Part shown: in pieces, positions 59,901-64,000 of the stretch
Position numbering within the stretch: the stretch's first letter is position 1
Layout: the number at the start of each line of letters is the position of its first letter
Assembly (NCBI GenBank): GCA_947184155.2
Contig: CAMXCT020001451.1
Coordinates: 1 to 64,000, forward strand
Length of the DNA: 64,000 nucleotides
Direction of reading: 5' to 3'
Origin: Cladocopium goreaui
Taxonomy: Eukaryota > Sar > Dinophyceae > Suessiales > Symbiodiniaceae
Translations under genes and position numbers: made by a program
The notes under the pieces: generated by a model
Databases searched by the model: none
Seen by the model: the letters and a program-made list of their open reading frames with translations, nothing else
What the model was told of the DNA's origin: nothing

Positions 59901-61733
59901 CAAGTCTTAGCTCCAGAGCGTCGCATTCCTGGAGAAGAGACAGCCCTACACTTTCTGTAGAACTGTGATCAATGGGGATATAGTGGGACAGAATCGGATT
60001 TAGTGGTGTATATATGTATATATAATATAATATATATATATTATATATATAATGTATATATATATATACTATATTTGGTAATTATGGGGATACAAGAGGA
60101 AGATTTTTGATTTTGGGGTATATCGGAAGCAGCTGAGATTAAGAGGAATGTAGTGGGATATCCCGGATATCCCCCAATGCTTGGTTCCATGGGACATGAT
60201 GGGGAGGTGATGCTGTGCCCCGCATTCTTTCCTGTTGCAGAGCAATGATTACCGGCGGCCACCAATTGAAGGGTGAGTACTGTCATGGGGACAACATCAG
60301 AATGGGATAGAAGAATTGCGGGAATGAAGTATTTTGAAAATAATTTGGATCACTGCATATTTTCTATAATGGTGTATGTAATCAACAAGATAATGTGATA
60401 GATTGAATGCAATAATTGTGTTTTATCGACAACTTAGTGGGCATCCGATTAGTCAACGGGCGTAGGTAAATCAATACCCTCCGGTGTCAGGCAGGACCTG
60501 CCTAGAAGGGGAGCTGAAGCACCACTTTAAGAGCGGGACGCATGCAAAGTTCGATGTGAGAGGGCAGCTCCCAAACGACCCAAGTAAGAGCAACTGGGCT
60601 TAAAAGTTTTTTGCCCAAAAGATGCCAGATGCTACCAGATGCCAGCTGCTGGTGGTGGCGTGACTGGGCTGGTCAGTTGGTGGAGCCTTGCTACATCAAA
60701 TGTCGATGGTGTTGGGCATACTTTGGAGCTTCAGCCGATTTTTGCCGATGACGATGACACCTACGTCTTGTCGATCTGCTGTTACTTGACTGACTTTACC
60801 AAGATCAGATGTTCAGGCTCTAACATGATGGACCTTTATCACCAATGATAGGCTCGAATGATCAAACATGGCTGGCTTGGAACCCCCTTGGAAATAGTCT
60901 ACTAATGGTGGATTTTCCATTGCCACGTTTGCTTACCTCAATATACGAATTTAGTAGAATTTAGTGCCAATTAGTCGGGGTTGTCCTGCAATGGCATGTT
61001 TGAAAACCAAAGAAATAATGCGGTATGATTTAGCGAGCAATCAAAAGCAATGGGTTTGTCTTCCCAAATTCTGGTATCAAATATGTGTAATATTGTGTAA
61101 TTATAGTATGTTCTGAGCGGGCCGCCGGGCCCGTAGCCATATTTTGTTTTCATGTTTGTCAAAAGCGTATGGATTTGCATAGAGTATCCCATGGTATCCT
61201 TCAATGTGAGGCCCCCCAGTGATGTTTGTTGGTTTAGATTCGCCCCAGTTACTATAGTTATTTGCGTACCATAAACCATAGGCAAATTGGAGTTATTTGC
61301 ACCAACTTAGCCATCGAACGGGTGCCTCACATTGTTACAAACAATGACAAGTTTCCTTCATGACTTTAAAAGGGTGGTTTTTGGATCCGTCTCATCCCAG
61401 GGGATTCACAGGGAGTCTAAAAAATGGGCTAGTCCCAAAGTCCCTTAAATTGATGGTTTATCATGGTTTATCACTTTAGAACATCATTTTTATCACTTTA
61501 GAACATCATGTTCCTGGATTTTTTTCTCTATGAAAAAGCGGCCGAAAACAACCATATACTTTTCCACAATTGTCCCGTACTTTTCTTCCATCACTTCTCC
61601 CATCATTTTCCCAGCGGTTCCAGCGGTCACGTCGCAGGTGGCGACACAGGTGGTCCAGCTCCGCAAGCAACGGATCCAAGAGGTCCGGAGCATCGGAGCG
61701 GTCCGACGAACTGGTGGAGACCCCTTCCGGAAG
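33724..61733 (+). CDS. HYDIN-like axonemal central-apparatus gene, core part (exons scattered, both ends open)
   Basis: HYDIN is a giant protein of the ciliary/flagellar central pair (C2b projection) built from ASH (ASPM-SPD2-Hydin) beta-sandwich repeats. Exon islands listed separately join by GT/AG sites with matching codon phase. One joined stretch reads RSIDFGRLIVGS-G-RKK, then VTIELQNTKAVPVEWVW, the usual opening of an ASH repeat. Another reads SVFDLVPATGILQP and ends in INVLGRGD, the usual middle and end. The junction LVNPTDYPIE | VFSTEFDQKYLAED matches the hallmark HYDIN stretch (NPTDFPIE-YSLEFD-QYLEE type) from memory of the family. Introns range from about 50 bp to several kb and are filled with small inverted-repeat elements and minisatellites. 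Several links between exon groups are missing, so a single continuous gene is inferred, not shown. The 5' exons may reach back to 9.9 kb and the 3' end lies beyond the window. Confidence 0.65.
33864..33973 (+). CDS. HYDIN-like exon b
   Basis: Acceptor GATTGGTTTTCAG|G, donor ACCAGTG|GTCAAA. 36 codons, including WIAESLECSNRLEVAQ and ADPRLTVSENTS. It ends in phase 1; G joins AT of the next exon to give Asp. It contains a perfect 14-bp hairpin (33906-33941). Confidence 0.6.
33906..33941. repeat. Perfect 14-bp hairpin inside an exon
   Basis: TCGGCTGGAAGTGG, loop CTCAGTTT, CCACTTCCAGCCGA; lies within inferred exon b and encodes part of it. Confidence 0.9.
34041..34143. mobile_element. Family A element forming most of an intron
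   Basis: TACCCTCTGGTAAAC to AAATTTCCAGAGGGTA, inside the 187-bp intron 33974-34160 between exons b and c. Confidence 0.82.
34161..34234 (+). CDS. HYDIN-like exon c
   Basis: ATGTCAACAG|AT to GACCAC|GTCGAG; 24 codons, TLGTVHIALYLRCR in the middle. The 187-bp upstream intron is mostly one family A element. Ends in phase 0 like the next exon. Confidence 0.58.
34355..34450 (+). CDS. HYDIN-like exon d
   Basis: Textbook edges: TTTTTGTTGCAG|GTC and AAG|GTGAGG; 32 codons, phase 0 both ends, EEYLKALIMLHGPAGLMGK at the end. The frame also stays open past the donor to TGA at 34535. GTCGAG stands both at the upstream donor (34235) and at the exon start (34355). Confidence 0.62.
34786..34857 (+). CDS. 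HYDIN-like exon e (ASH inter-repeat strand)
   Basis: After AAGTACAG|CTC, phase 0: LLADFVLPDLVLSHELLGW, then RILSE|GTTTGC. The P-L-LS----(D)F pattern is typical just before an ASH repeat, and the next exon starts SIDFG. An earlier start at 34755 (CCTAG|C) keeps the same frame but breaks the phase with exon d. Confidence 0.55.
34984..35160. mobile_element. Rearranged family B relic
   Basis: Starts CTGATTGGTGGTTTGGG; the pieces TGGGAATGTCAT and TCATTAATTGGGA recur in both orientations up to about 35205, suggesting nested or inverted copies. Confidence 0.5.
35392..35496. mobile_element. Family B element, short subtype
   Basis: CTGGTTGGTGGTTGAGAAC to AAAACCACCAACCAG. Confidence 0.8.
35578..35614 (+). 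CDS. HYDIN-like exon f (start of an ASH repeat)
   Basis: TCTCACTTAAG|AGG to TCGG|GTGACC, 37 nt: RSIDFGRLIVGS plus one base. (L/I)DFG-(V/L)-VGS is the usual opening of an ASH domain. G joins GT of the next exon to give Gly. Confidence 0.66.
35767..35877. mobile_element. Family A element
   Basis: TACCCTCTGACATAC to AAATTACCAGAGGGTA; a partial relative follows at 35967-36066. Confidence 0.75.
36284..36355 (+). CDS. HYDIN-like exon g (ASH core)
   Basis: After GCCTGTGAG|GT: RKKR, then VTIELQNTKAVPVEWVWQL, then A|GTGGCC. N-T-(x)3-V-P-V-E-W is a hallmark of HYDIN/ASH domains. Phases 1-in and 1-out fit both neighbours. Confidence 0.68.
36528..36611 (+). CDS. HYDIN-like exon h
   Basis: AGTGATTCAG|CG to CCCG|GTATGT; in the frame set by exon g: MWRLLDPFTGGHSGITC, then PSQVIWQP plus one base. 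The phase-0 frame (LTPLLEGIRGSLVPARS) is also open, so the frame rests on phase matching. Confidence 0.55.
36802..36934. mobile_element. Family A element, GGCC ends on both sides
   Basis: TACCCGGCCTGGTAAACG to CGTTTACCAGGCCGGGTA, a 16-bp perfect TIR. Confidence 0.85.
36995..37101 (+). CDS. HYDIN-like exon i, 3' edge uncertain
   Basis: AATTCTCCAG|CT; with the preceding G gives Ala, then SEICLAWLGLDQNKPFF and on to TGA at 37102. A strong donor GCGTCG|GTAAGA lies at 37197 in the same GC-rich block, so the true exon structure here may be two exons or another frame (the phase-0 frame is open for 60 codons). Confidence 0.42.
37425..37503. repeat. Family F repeat, copy 2
   Basis: ATACCACCCATTTATGGTA and AAATTGGGGATGG, then GATTGTTTTAC as in copy 1. 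Confidence 0.6.
37569..38269. repeat. 21-bp minisatellite, higher-order block 1
   Basis: Unit CTATGTTGGCCCATCTTGGGG and relatives. Each block starts AGCGCTTACGCGCGACAGCC and ends with CTCTCCTACGGAGAG and a 19-bp palindrome GGCCAGGGGGCCCCTGGCC. 21 bp is seven codons, hence long artefact frames (AMLAHLG). Confidence 0.92.
38270..39815. repeat. G/T-rich minisatellite
   Basis: Units around TTGGGGTTGGTGGGTTGGGG with a pure (TTG)n at 38518-38607. From 39290 a longer ~63-bp unit appears (TTTCGAGTTGGTAGGTCGGTG). The minus strand has a 320-codon open frame rich in Pro, Asn, Thr and Gln (39914-38952); it follows the repeat and is probably not a gene. Confidence 0.88.
39816..41510. repeat. 21-bp minisatellite, blocks 2-4
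   Basis: A half block to 40240, then two full blocks starting at 40241 and 40858 (617 bp apart) that are nearly identical to each other and to block 1. Confidence 0.92.
41560..42360. repeat. CTG/GCTGCC-rich tandem repeat around a gap
   Basis: A ~308-bp unit (CTTTTGCGTGCTCTTGCCCA, ACACCCATTGGTGCC, TTTTCGTGCTGCTAGCTGC) starts at 41620 and 41928; its continuation is on the far side of the gap. (AGT)n tracts at 42205 and 42310. Confidence 0.9.
41974..42073. other. Assembly gap, 100 N
   Basis: Exactly 100 N inside a tandem repeat, so a scaffold join of unknown true size; repeat copies are likely missing or collapsed. Confidence 0.99.
42418..42452. repeat. GC-rich array-junction motif, copy 3
   Basis: CGCTCCCCCTTGCGCAGCC followed by GGGGTCGGCGGATAT, as at 9749. 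It marks the exact end of the CTG/AGT block. Confidence 0.75.
42523..42568 (+). CDS. HYDIN-like exon j
   Basis: CTTTGAAG|A to CGCGAG|GTGGGG; FTKAYVEPKDKYGRE. First island after the 5-kb minisatellite block. Ends in phase 0, matching exon k. Confidence 0.52.
42783..42894. mobile_element. Family B element
   Basis: CTGGTTGGTGG to CCACCAACCAG, flanked by TATAT on the left and ATATG on the right. Confidence 0.85.
43233..43342. mobile_element. Family A element with mixed ends
   Basis: TACCCGGCCTGGTAAAC to AAATAACCAGAGGGTA. A left fragment lies at 43082. Confidence 0.82.
43822..43925. mobile_element. Family A element, right end lost
   Basis: TACCCTCTGGTAAAC to TGTTTACCAG, then unrelated TTGCGCAG. 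Confidence 0.75.
44123..44241. mobile_element. Family A element
   Basis: TACCCTCTGGTTATTTAAC to AAGTAACCAGATGGTA; preceded by AAAACCATAGG units and a half copy from 44053. Confidence 0.76.
44726..44768 (+). CDS. HYDIN-like exon k (ASH P-(x)-TGIL-PG strand)
   Basis: AACCACTGCAG|TCT to CCGG|GTGAAC: SVFDLVPATGILQP plus G. F-(x)3-P-(x)-(S/T)G-(x)-L-P is the classic middle of ASH/MSP domains. G joins AA of the next exon. Confidence 0.68.
44956..44983 (+). CDS. HYDIN-like microexon l (28 nt)
   Basis: GATCATTCCAG|AA to ATTGC|GTAAGT, a consensus donor. Encodes E(joined)-NSLRKTHI-A(joined). Both phases fit exons k and m. Confidence 0.6.
45255..45450. mobile_element. Family B element with AT-microsatellite insertion
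   Basis: CTGGTTGGTGCTTTGGAACC to TTCCACCAACCAG, 196 bp; about 80 bp including a TA run separates two left-end-like TGGTTTGGAAC segments. Confidence 0.75.
45965..46058. mobile_element. Family A element, 3' part
   Basis: Starts inside the interior (TTTTGCTATTGAACATGG) and ends GTTTACCAGAGGGTA. Confidence 0.65.
46624..46705 (+). CDS. HYDIN-like exon m
   Basis: TTCTTCATGCTGCAG|T to CCACCT|GTATGA. T completes Ala from exon l; then MFEKFGRIFDAKEKYPMN and so on, 27 codons, ending in phase 0. Followed by a 64-bp intron. Confidence 0.62.
46770..46841 (+). CDS. HYDIN-like exon n (end of an ASH repeat)
   Basis: GGCATTCTGCAG|ATC to CTGGAA|GTGAGG; 24 codons, phase 0 both ends, RRKSINVLGRGDVLRLE. I-V-G-G at the end of the repeat is the usual ASH terminal strand. 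Confidence 0.68.
47116..47232. mobile_element. Family E element
   Basis: GATCTGGGCAGTGACCGAAGCC to AATTTACCCAGAT. Confidence 0.68.
47817..47930. mobile_element. Family B element
   Basis: CTGGTTGGTGGTTTGG to CAACCACCAACCAG. Confidence 0.85.
48210..48740. repeat. Terminal direct repeat, left copy (LTR-like)
   Basis: 531 bp from CACACTAGACAAGAATGG to TTACACACACACAC. It differs from the right copy by about one substitution and a small indel near 48708. Inside are ATCGGCGACATG-type subrepeats and a purine-rich stretch at 48676-48707. Confidence 0.9.
48741..49481. mobile_element. Interior of LTR-like element, no coding capacity
   Basis: 741 bp starting with the hairpin CCGGCCAGAGCCGG. No reverse transcriptase, integrase or gag-like frame is present; the longest frames are under 100 codons and low in quality. 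Compatible with a non-autonomous (TRIM-like) LTR element or a 1272-bp tandem duplication. No convincing primer-binding site was identified. Confidence 0.5.
49482..50013. repeat. Terminal direct repeat, right copy (LTR-like)
   Basis: 532 bp, >99% identical to 48210-48740 at an offset of 1272 bp. The flanking (AC)n hides any target-site duplication. Confidence 0.9.
50014..50900. other. No gene seen (probable intron)
   Basis: A diverged TAAATTC...CTGGAAAGAG unit occurs twice near 50708-50820. No element family recognised. Confidence 0.45.
50905..50985 (+). CDS. Candidate exon
   Basis: TTTTTCAACCCAG|C; reads YQFSWPGLATAISWDLRLG, then ADDFPG. A phase-0 frame (LPVLLARPSNSYQLGP) would fit exon n better but stops sooner. 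Donor not identified. Confidence 0.4.
51015..51179. mobile_element. Family A element with 11-mer leader
   Basis: TACCCTCTGG, then three AAAACCATAGG units and AAAATGGAGGTT, then a full element 51072-51179 (TACCCTCTGGTTATG to TTACCAGAGGGT). It shows the seed of the terminal minisatellite unit. Confidence 0.75.
51742..51937. mobile_element. Two overlapping family B elements
   Basis: A long-subtype copy 51742-51849 runs into a short-subtype copy without a left end that finishes CCACCAACCAG at 51937. Fragments continue to 52060. Confidence 0.76.
52127..52278. mobile_element. Family C element
   Basis: TCAATGGCCATTTCAGGAACC to TTACCATTGA; same orientation as 27951. Confidence 0.78.
52360..52465. 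mobile_element. Family A element
   Basis: TACCCTCTGGTAAATTAAC to TGTTTACCAGAGGGTA. Confidence 0.82.
52508..52624 (+). CDS. Candidate exon region, frame unresolved
   Basis: GC-rich block after ATCGGTAG|GAT. One frame is open to ACCG|GTATAA (phase 1, fits the next exon); another reads MSYPLPVITDAQVMPNSEG with a donor at CAG|GTGATG. Confidence 0.35.
52811..52902 (+). CDS. HYDIN-like exon o, frame provisional
   Basis: ACTTTTCTCAG|AC to GTGAAT|GTACCC; TVLNLWCSRSDSLDPP, then VSGPVGILVN. The donor lies one base before a family A terminus. A phase-0 reading ending at CAA|GTGAAG is also possible. Confidence 0.42.
52904..53122. mobile_element. Two nested family A elements filling an inferred intron
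   Basis: An outer left end TACCCTCTGGTAAAC at 52904, ATAGGAAAA-type units, then a full element 53010-53122. Together they occupy 219 of the 231 bp between exons o and p. Confidence 0.8.
53134..53214 (+). CDS. HYDIN-like exon p
   Basis: TTTTTGAAG|GGG to CCAAGG|GTGAGG; 27 codons, phase 0: GPAAGVVHPGISHESG at the start. The 231-bp upstream intron is almost wholly family A sequence. Confidence 0.5.
53344..53498. mobile_element. Family C element, opposite orientation
   Basis: TCAATGGGAG...GGATCCTAAAATGGAGG to TGCCATTGA. Confidence 0.75.
53498..53612. repeat. Inverted repeat of ATTCATCCATAT units
   Basis: TGAAGATCCCATAT...TCCATATTCTAT on the left, ATAGAATATGGATG...GGGATCTTCA on the right; the arms differ by one 12-bp unit. 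Confidence 0.82.
53666..53756 (+). CDS. HYDIN-like exon q (NPTDYPIE)
   Basis: TGTTCACATAG|T to ATCGAG|GTGGGC. 30 codons ending AAAVRLVNPTDYPIE. NPTD-(F/Y)-PIE is a signature stretch of HYDIN. Ends in phase 0, matching exon r. The preceding exon must end in phase 2 and was not found. Confidence 0.7.
54327..54483. mobile_element. Family C element
   Basis: TCAATGGTAATTTCAGG to ATGACCATTGA. Confidence 0.8.
54942..55058. mobile_element. Family A element with mixed ends
   Basis: GACCCTCTGGTACTTC to CATAACCAGGCCGGGTA. Confidence 0.74.
55093..55200. mobile_element. Family A element with mixed ends
   Basis: TACCCTTTGGTAAAC to TGTTTACCAGGCCGGGTA; 44 bp before exon r. Confidence 0.8.
55245..55299 (+). 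CDS. HYDIN-like exon r (STEFDQKYL)
   Basis: ATCGATCAG|GTC to CCCCTG|GTGAAA; VFSTEFDQKYLAEDGAPP plus G. It continues the HYDIN signature (YSLEFD-QYLEE type) directly after exon q. G joins AA to give Glu. Confidence 0.72.
55504..55664. mobile_element. Family B element, nested
   Basis: CTGGTTGGTGACTGGAACC to CCGCCAACCAG, with a second GGTTTGGAACATGAATTTTA inside. Confidence 0.76.
56231..56322 (+). CDS. HYDIN-like exon s
   Basis: GCTTTGTCCAG|AA; E(joined)-FSPQERALADYDGWKQ, then RGMAEAFLAQ. Stop TGA at 56323; the donor may be GGG|GTATGG (56284) or a GC/GA-type site. PPE-F just after the QKYL stretch fits HYDIN. Confidence 0.6.
56330..58060. other. No gene seen (probable intron)
   Basis: AT-rich, without A-F elements until 58067. 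Two GGGTGACTGG/AACCAAG-rich stretches but no clear repeat. Confidence 0.45.
58067..58265. mobile_element. Family A element plus half copy
   Basis: Full element 58067-58177 (TACCCTCTGGTAAACG to TTTACCAAAGGGTA), then three inverse TTTTCCTATGG units and a right half ending CCAGGCCGGGTA at 58265. Confidence 0.8.
58313..58382 (+). CDS. HYDIN-like exon t
   Basis: TCTTATCAGCCAG|GTG to GGCTGG|GTACCC; VAVRQPGDGTWQEAGKP, then DLNRWL plus G. An earlier donor CG|GTGGCT is also possible. It stands 48 bp after the end of a half family A element. Confidence 0.55.
58437..58577. mobile_element. Family C element
   Basis: TCAATGGGAATTTCAGG to ATGGCCATTGA. Confidence 0.8.
58674..58792. mobile_element. Family B element
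   Basis: TGGTTGCTGGTTTGGAACC to CAACCACCAACCAG. Confidence 0.78.
58799..58898. mobile_element. Family B element, short subtype
   Basis: CTGGTTGGTGGTTTC to AAAACCACCAACCAG; six bases after the previous copy. Confidence 0.8.
59181..59289. mobile_element. Family A element with mixed ends
   Basis: TACCCTCTGGTAAAC to AAATTACCAGGCCGGGTA. Confidence 0.82.
59365..59523. mobile_element. Family E element
   Basis: ACCTGGGTCAATTAAAA, ACGACCGAAGCCC, to AGAACTACCCAGAT; a 24-bp GGTGTTTATAGGGG-type unit is duplicated inside. Confidence 0.66.
59776..59850 (+). CDS. Candidate exon, frame unresolved
   Basis: Between GAGTAG|A (acceptor end near 59798) and TTTTTG|GTATGT. One frame reads FPGPWHLCIGKGDEWMFL and would end in phase 0, as exon u requires; another reads TPFRVLGICVLGRGMSG. 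The 5' edge is approximate. Confidence 0.28.
60241..60272 (+). CDS. HYDIN-like gene exon u (32 nt)
   Basis: Textbook edges CTTTCCTGTTGCAG|AGC and GAAGG|GTGAGT; SNDYRRPPIE plus GG, which with the first base of the next exon makes Gly. Confidence 0.62.
60495..60583 (+). CDS. HYDIN-like gene exon v
   Basis: GTGTCAGGCAG|G to CCCAA|GTAAGA; G(joined)-TCLEGE, then LKHHFKSGTHAKFDVRG and QLPNDP plus A. A joins CG of the next exon to give Thr. Confidence 0.65.
61203..61335. mobile_element. Family D element
   Basis: AATGTGAGGCCCCCCAG to GGGTGCCTCACATT: a 10-bp TIR AATGTGAGGC. The right flank ATGACAAGTTTC resembles that of the copy at 25990. Confidence 0.7.
61615..61733 (+). CDS. HYDIN-like gene exon w
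   Basis: CATTTTCCCAG|CG to CGGAAG|GTGATT; 39 codons, VPAVTSQVATQVVQLRKQ, then a basic helix and GGDPFRK. Phase 0 at the end. The next intron opens into the 11-bp minisatell­ite 16 bp later. Confidence 0.68.
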
Positions 61734-61748
61734 GTGATTCAATGATAT

Positions 61749-64000
61749 AACCATAGGAAAACCATAAAACCATAGGAAAACCATAGGAAAACCATAGGAA
61801 AACCATAGGAAAACCATAGGAAAACCATAGGAAAACCATAGGAAAACCATAGGAAAACCATGGGAAAACCATGGGAAAACCATGGGAAAACCATGGGAAA
61901 ACCATAGGAAAACCATGGGAAAACCATGGGAAAACCATAGGAAAACCATAGGAAAACCATGGGAAAACCATGGGAAAACCATAGGAAAACCATAGGAAAA
62001 CCATAGGAAAACCATGGGAAAACCATGGGAAAACCATAGGAAAACCATAGGAAAACCATAGGAAAACCATAGGAAAACCATAGGAAAACCATAGGAAAAC
62101 CATAGGAAAACCATAGGAAAACCATAGGAACACCATAGGAACACCATAGGAACACCATAGGAACACCATAGGAACACCATAGGAACACCATAGGAACACC
62201 ATAGGAAAACCATAGGAAAACCATAGGAAAACCATAGGAAAACCATAGGAAAACCATAGGAAAACCATAGGAAAACCATAGGAAAACCATAGGAAAACCA
62301 TAGGAAAACCATGGGAAAACCATGGGAAAACCATGGGAAAACCATAGGAGAACCATAGGAAAACCATAGGAAAACCATAGGAAAACCATGGGAAAACCAT
62401 TAGGAAAACTATTAGGAAAACCATAGGAAAACCGCAGGAAAACCATGGGAAAACCATGGGAAAACCATAGGAAAACCATAGGAAAACCATAGGAAAACCA
62501 TAGGAAAACCATGGGAAAACCATAGGAAAACTATAAAACCATAGGAAAACCATAGGAAAACCATGGGAAAACCATGGGAAAACGATAGGAAAACCATGGG
62601 AAAACCATAGGAAAACCATAGGAAAACCATAGGAAAACCATAGGAAAACCATAGGAAAACCATAGGAAAACCATAGGAAAACCATAGGAAAACCATAGGA
62701 AAACCATAGGAAAACCATAGGAAAACCATAGGAAAACCATAGGAAAACCATAGGAAAACCATAGGAAAACCCATAGGAAAACCATAGGAAAACCATAGGA
62801 AAACCCATAGGAAAACCATAGGAAAACCATAGGAAAACCATAGGAAAACCATAGGAAAACCATAGGAAAACCATAGGAAAACCATAGGAAAACCATAGGA
62901 AAACCATAGGAAAACCATAGGAAAACCATAGGAAAACCATAGGAAAACCATAGGAAAACCATGGGAAAACCATGGGAAAACCATGGGAAAACCACAGGAA
63001 AACCACAGGAAAACCATAGGAAAACCATAGGAAAACCATAGGAAAACCATAGGAAAACCATAGGAAAACCATAGGAAAACCATAGGAAAACCATAGGAAA
63101 ACCATAGGAAAACCATAGGAAAACCATAGGAAAACCATAGGAAAACCATAGGAACACCATAGGAAAACCATAGGAAAACCATAGGAAAACCATAGGAAAA
63201 CCATAGGAAAACCATAGGAAAACCATAGGAAAGCCATAGGAAAACCCTAGGAAAACCATAGGAAAGCCACACGAAAACCATAGGAAAACCCTAGGAAAAT
63301 CATAGGAAAACCATAGGAAAACCATAGGAAAACCACAGGAAAACCATAGGAAAACCCTAGGAAAACCATAGGAAAACCATAGGAAAACCAAAGGAAAACT
63401 ATAGGAAAACCCTAGGAAAACCATAGGAAAACCCTAGGAAAACCATAGGAAAACCATAGGAAAACCATAGAAAACCATAGGAAAACCATAGGAAAACCTC
63501 AAAACCCTAGGAAAACCATAGGAAAACCAGAGGAAAACCCTAGGAAAACCATAGGAAAACCATAGGAAAACCCTAGGAAAACCATAGGAAAACCATAGGA
63601 AAACCCTAGGAAAACCCTAGGAAAACCATAGGAAAACCACAGGAAAACCATAGGAAAACCCTAGGAAAACCATAGGAAANNNNNNNNNNNNNNNNNNNNN
63701 NNNNNNNNNNNNNNNNNNNNNNNNNNNNNNNNNNNNNNNNNNNNNNNNNNNNNNNNNNNNNNNNNNNNNNNNNNNNNNNGGAAAACCATGGGAAAACCAT
63801 AGGAAAACCATAGGAAACCCATAGGAAAACCATAGGAAAACCATAGGAAAACCATAGGAAAACCATAGGAAAACCATAGGAAAACCATAGGAAAACCATA
63901 GGAAAACCATAGGAAAACCATAGGAAAACCATAGGAACACCATAGGAACACCATAGGAGCACCATAGGAAAACCATAGGAACACCATAGGAAAACCATAG
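61749..64000. repeat. 11-bp minisatellite (CCATAGGAAAA)n, continuing past the window
   Basis: Roughly 195 units in the visible part. Variants cluster: CCATGGGAAAA near 61860-62040 and 62300, CCATAGGAACA at 62119-62200, CCCTAGGAAAA from 63240. Since 11 is coprime with 3, all three minus-strand frames are open and give the same rotated 11-residue peptide; the frames of up to 536 codons are artefacts. Confidence 0.97.
63680..63779. other. Assembly gap, 100 N
   Basis: Inside the 11-bp minisatellite; true size unknown. Confidence 0.99.

Noticed and set aside
61131-61155. Possible relic of the dinoflagellate spliced leader (CCGTAGCCATATTTTG)
   Set aside because: It matches the leader start only with a two-base insertion and lacks the GGCTCAAG end; too short to call a retroposed leader.
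61627-63237. 536-codon minus-strand open frame
   Set aside because: Pure translation of the 11-bp minisatellite, equally open in all three frames.

Overview
The window looks like nuclear DNA of a dinoflagellate (Symbiodiniaceae-like). The reasons are a PIF1-family helicase with extra CxxC fingers, very repeat-rich sequence with two 100-N scaffold gaps, many short GC-richer exon islands inside AT-rich introns that are full of small inverted-repeat elements, and a flagellar (HYDIN-like) gene. No rRNA, tRNA, CRISPR or bacterial operon signal was seen. The taxon is an inference; no spliced-leader or plastid marker proves it.

Layout: 1-2.6 kb holds the 3' part of a PIF1-like helicase ORF on the + strand. 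2.6-9.8 kb is trinucleotide tracts and a satellite of alternating ~203/~224 bp monomers (a ~427 bp two-monomer unit), most diverged at its edges. 9.9-61.7 kb is a long + strand exon/intron landscape. From about 33.7 kb exon islands can be chained by splice sites and codon phase, and they read as repeated ASH/MSP-type beta-sandwich domains with a HYDIN signature at 53.7-56.3 kb. Less certain + strand exon islands start at 9.9 kb. One 5 kb stretch inside this landscape (37.5-42.4 kb) is minisatellite: a 21-bp unit, G-rich arrays and CTG/CAG-type repeats. A 1.8 kb element with 531-bp direct terminal repeats lies at 48.2-50.0 kb. 61.75-64.0 kb is an 11-bp minisatellite that runs off the window.

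The most interesting content is at least six families of ~70-160 bp elements scattered through the introns (about 31 copies of family A, 15 of B, 5 of C, 3 of D, 3 of E, 2 of F). In families A, B and E one terminus reads CTGG.. and the other ..CCAG, so each copy carries a potential GT donor at one end and an AG acceptor at the other. Several short inferred introns are made almost entirely of one such element, and in two cases an element edge coincides with the inferred donor. This is the architecture expected of introners (transposon-derived introns). All exon calls are manual readings of splice sites and frames without transcripts or database searches.
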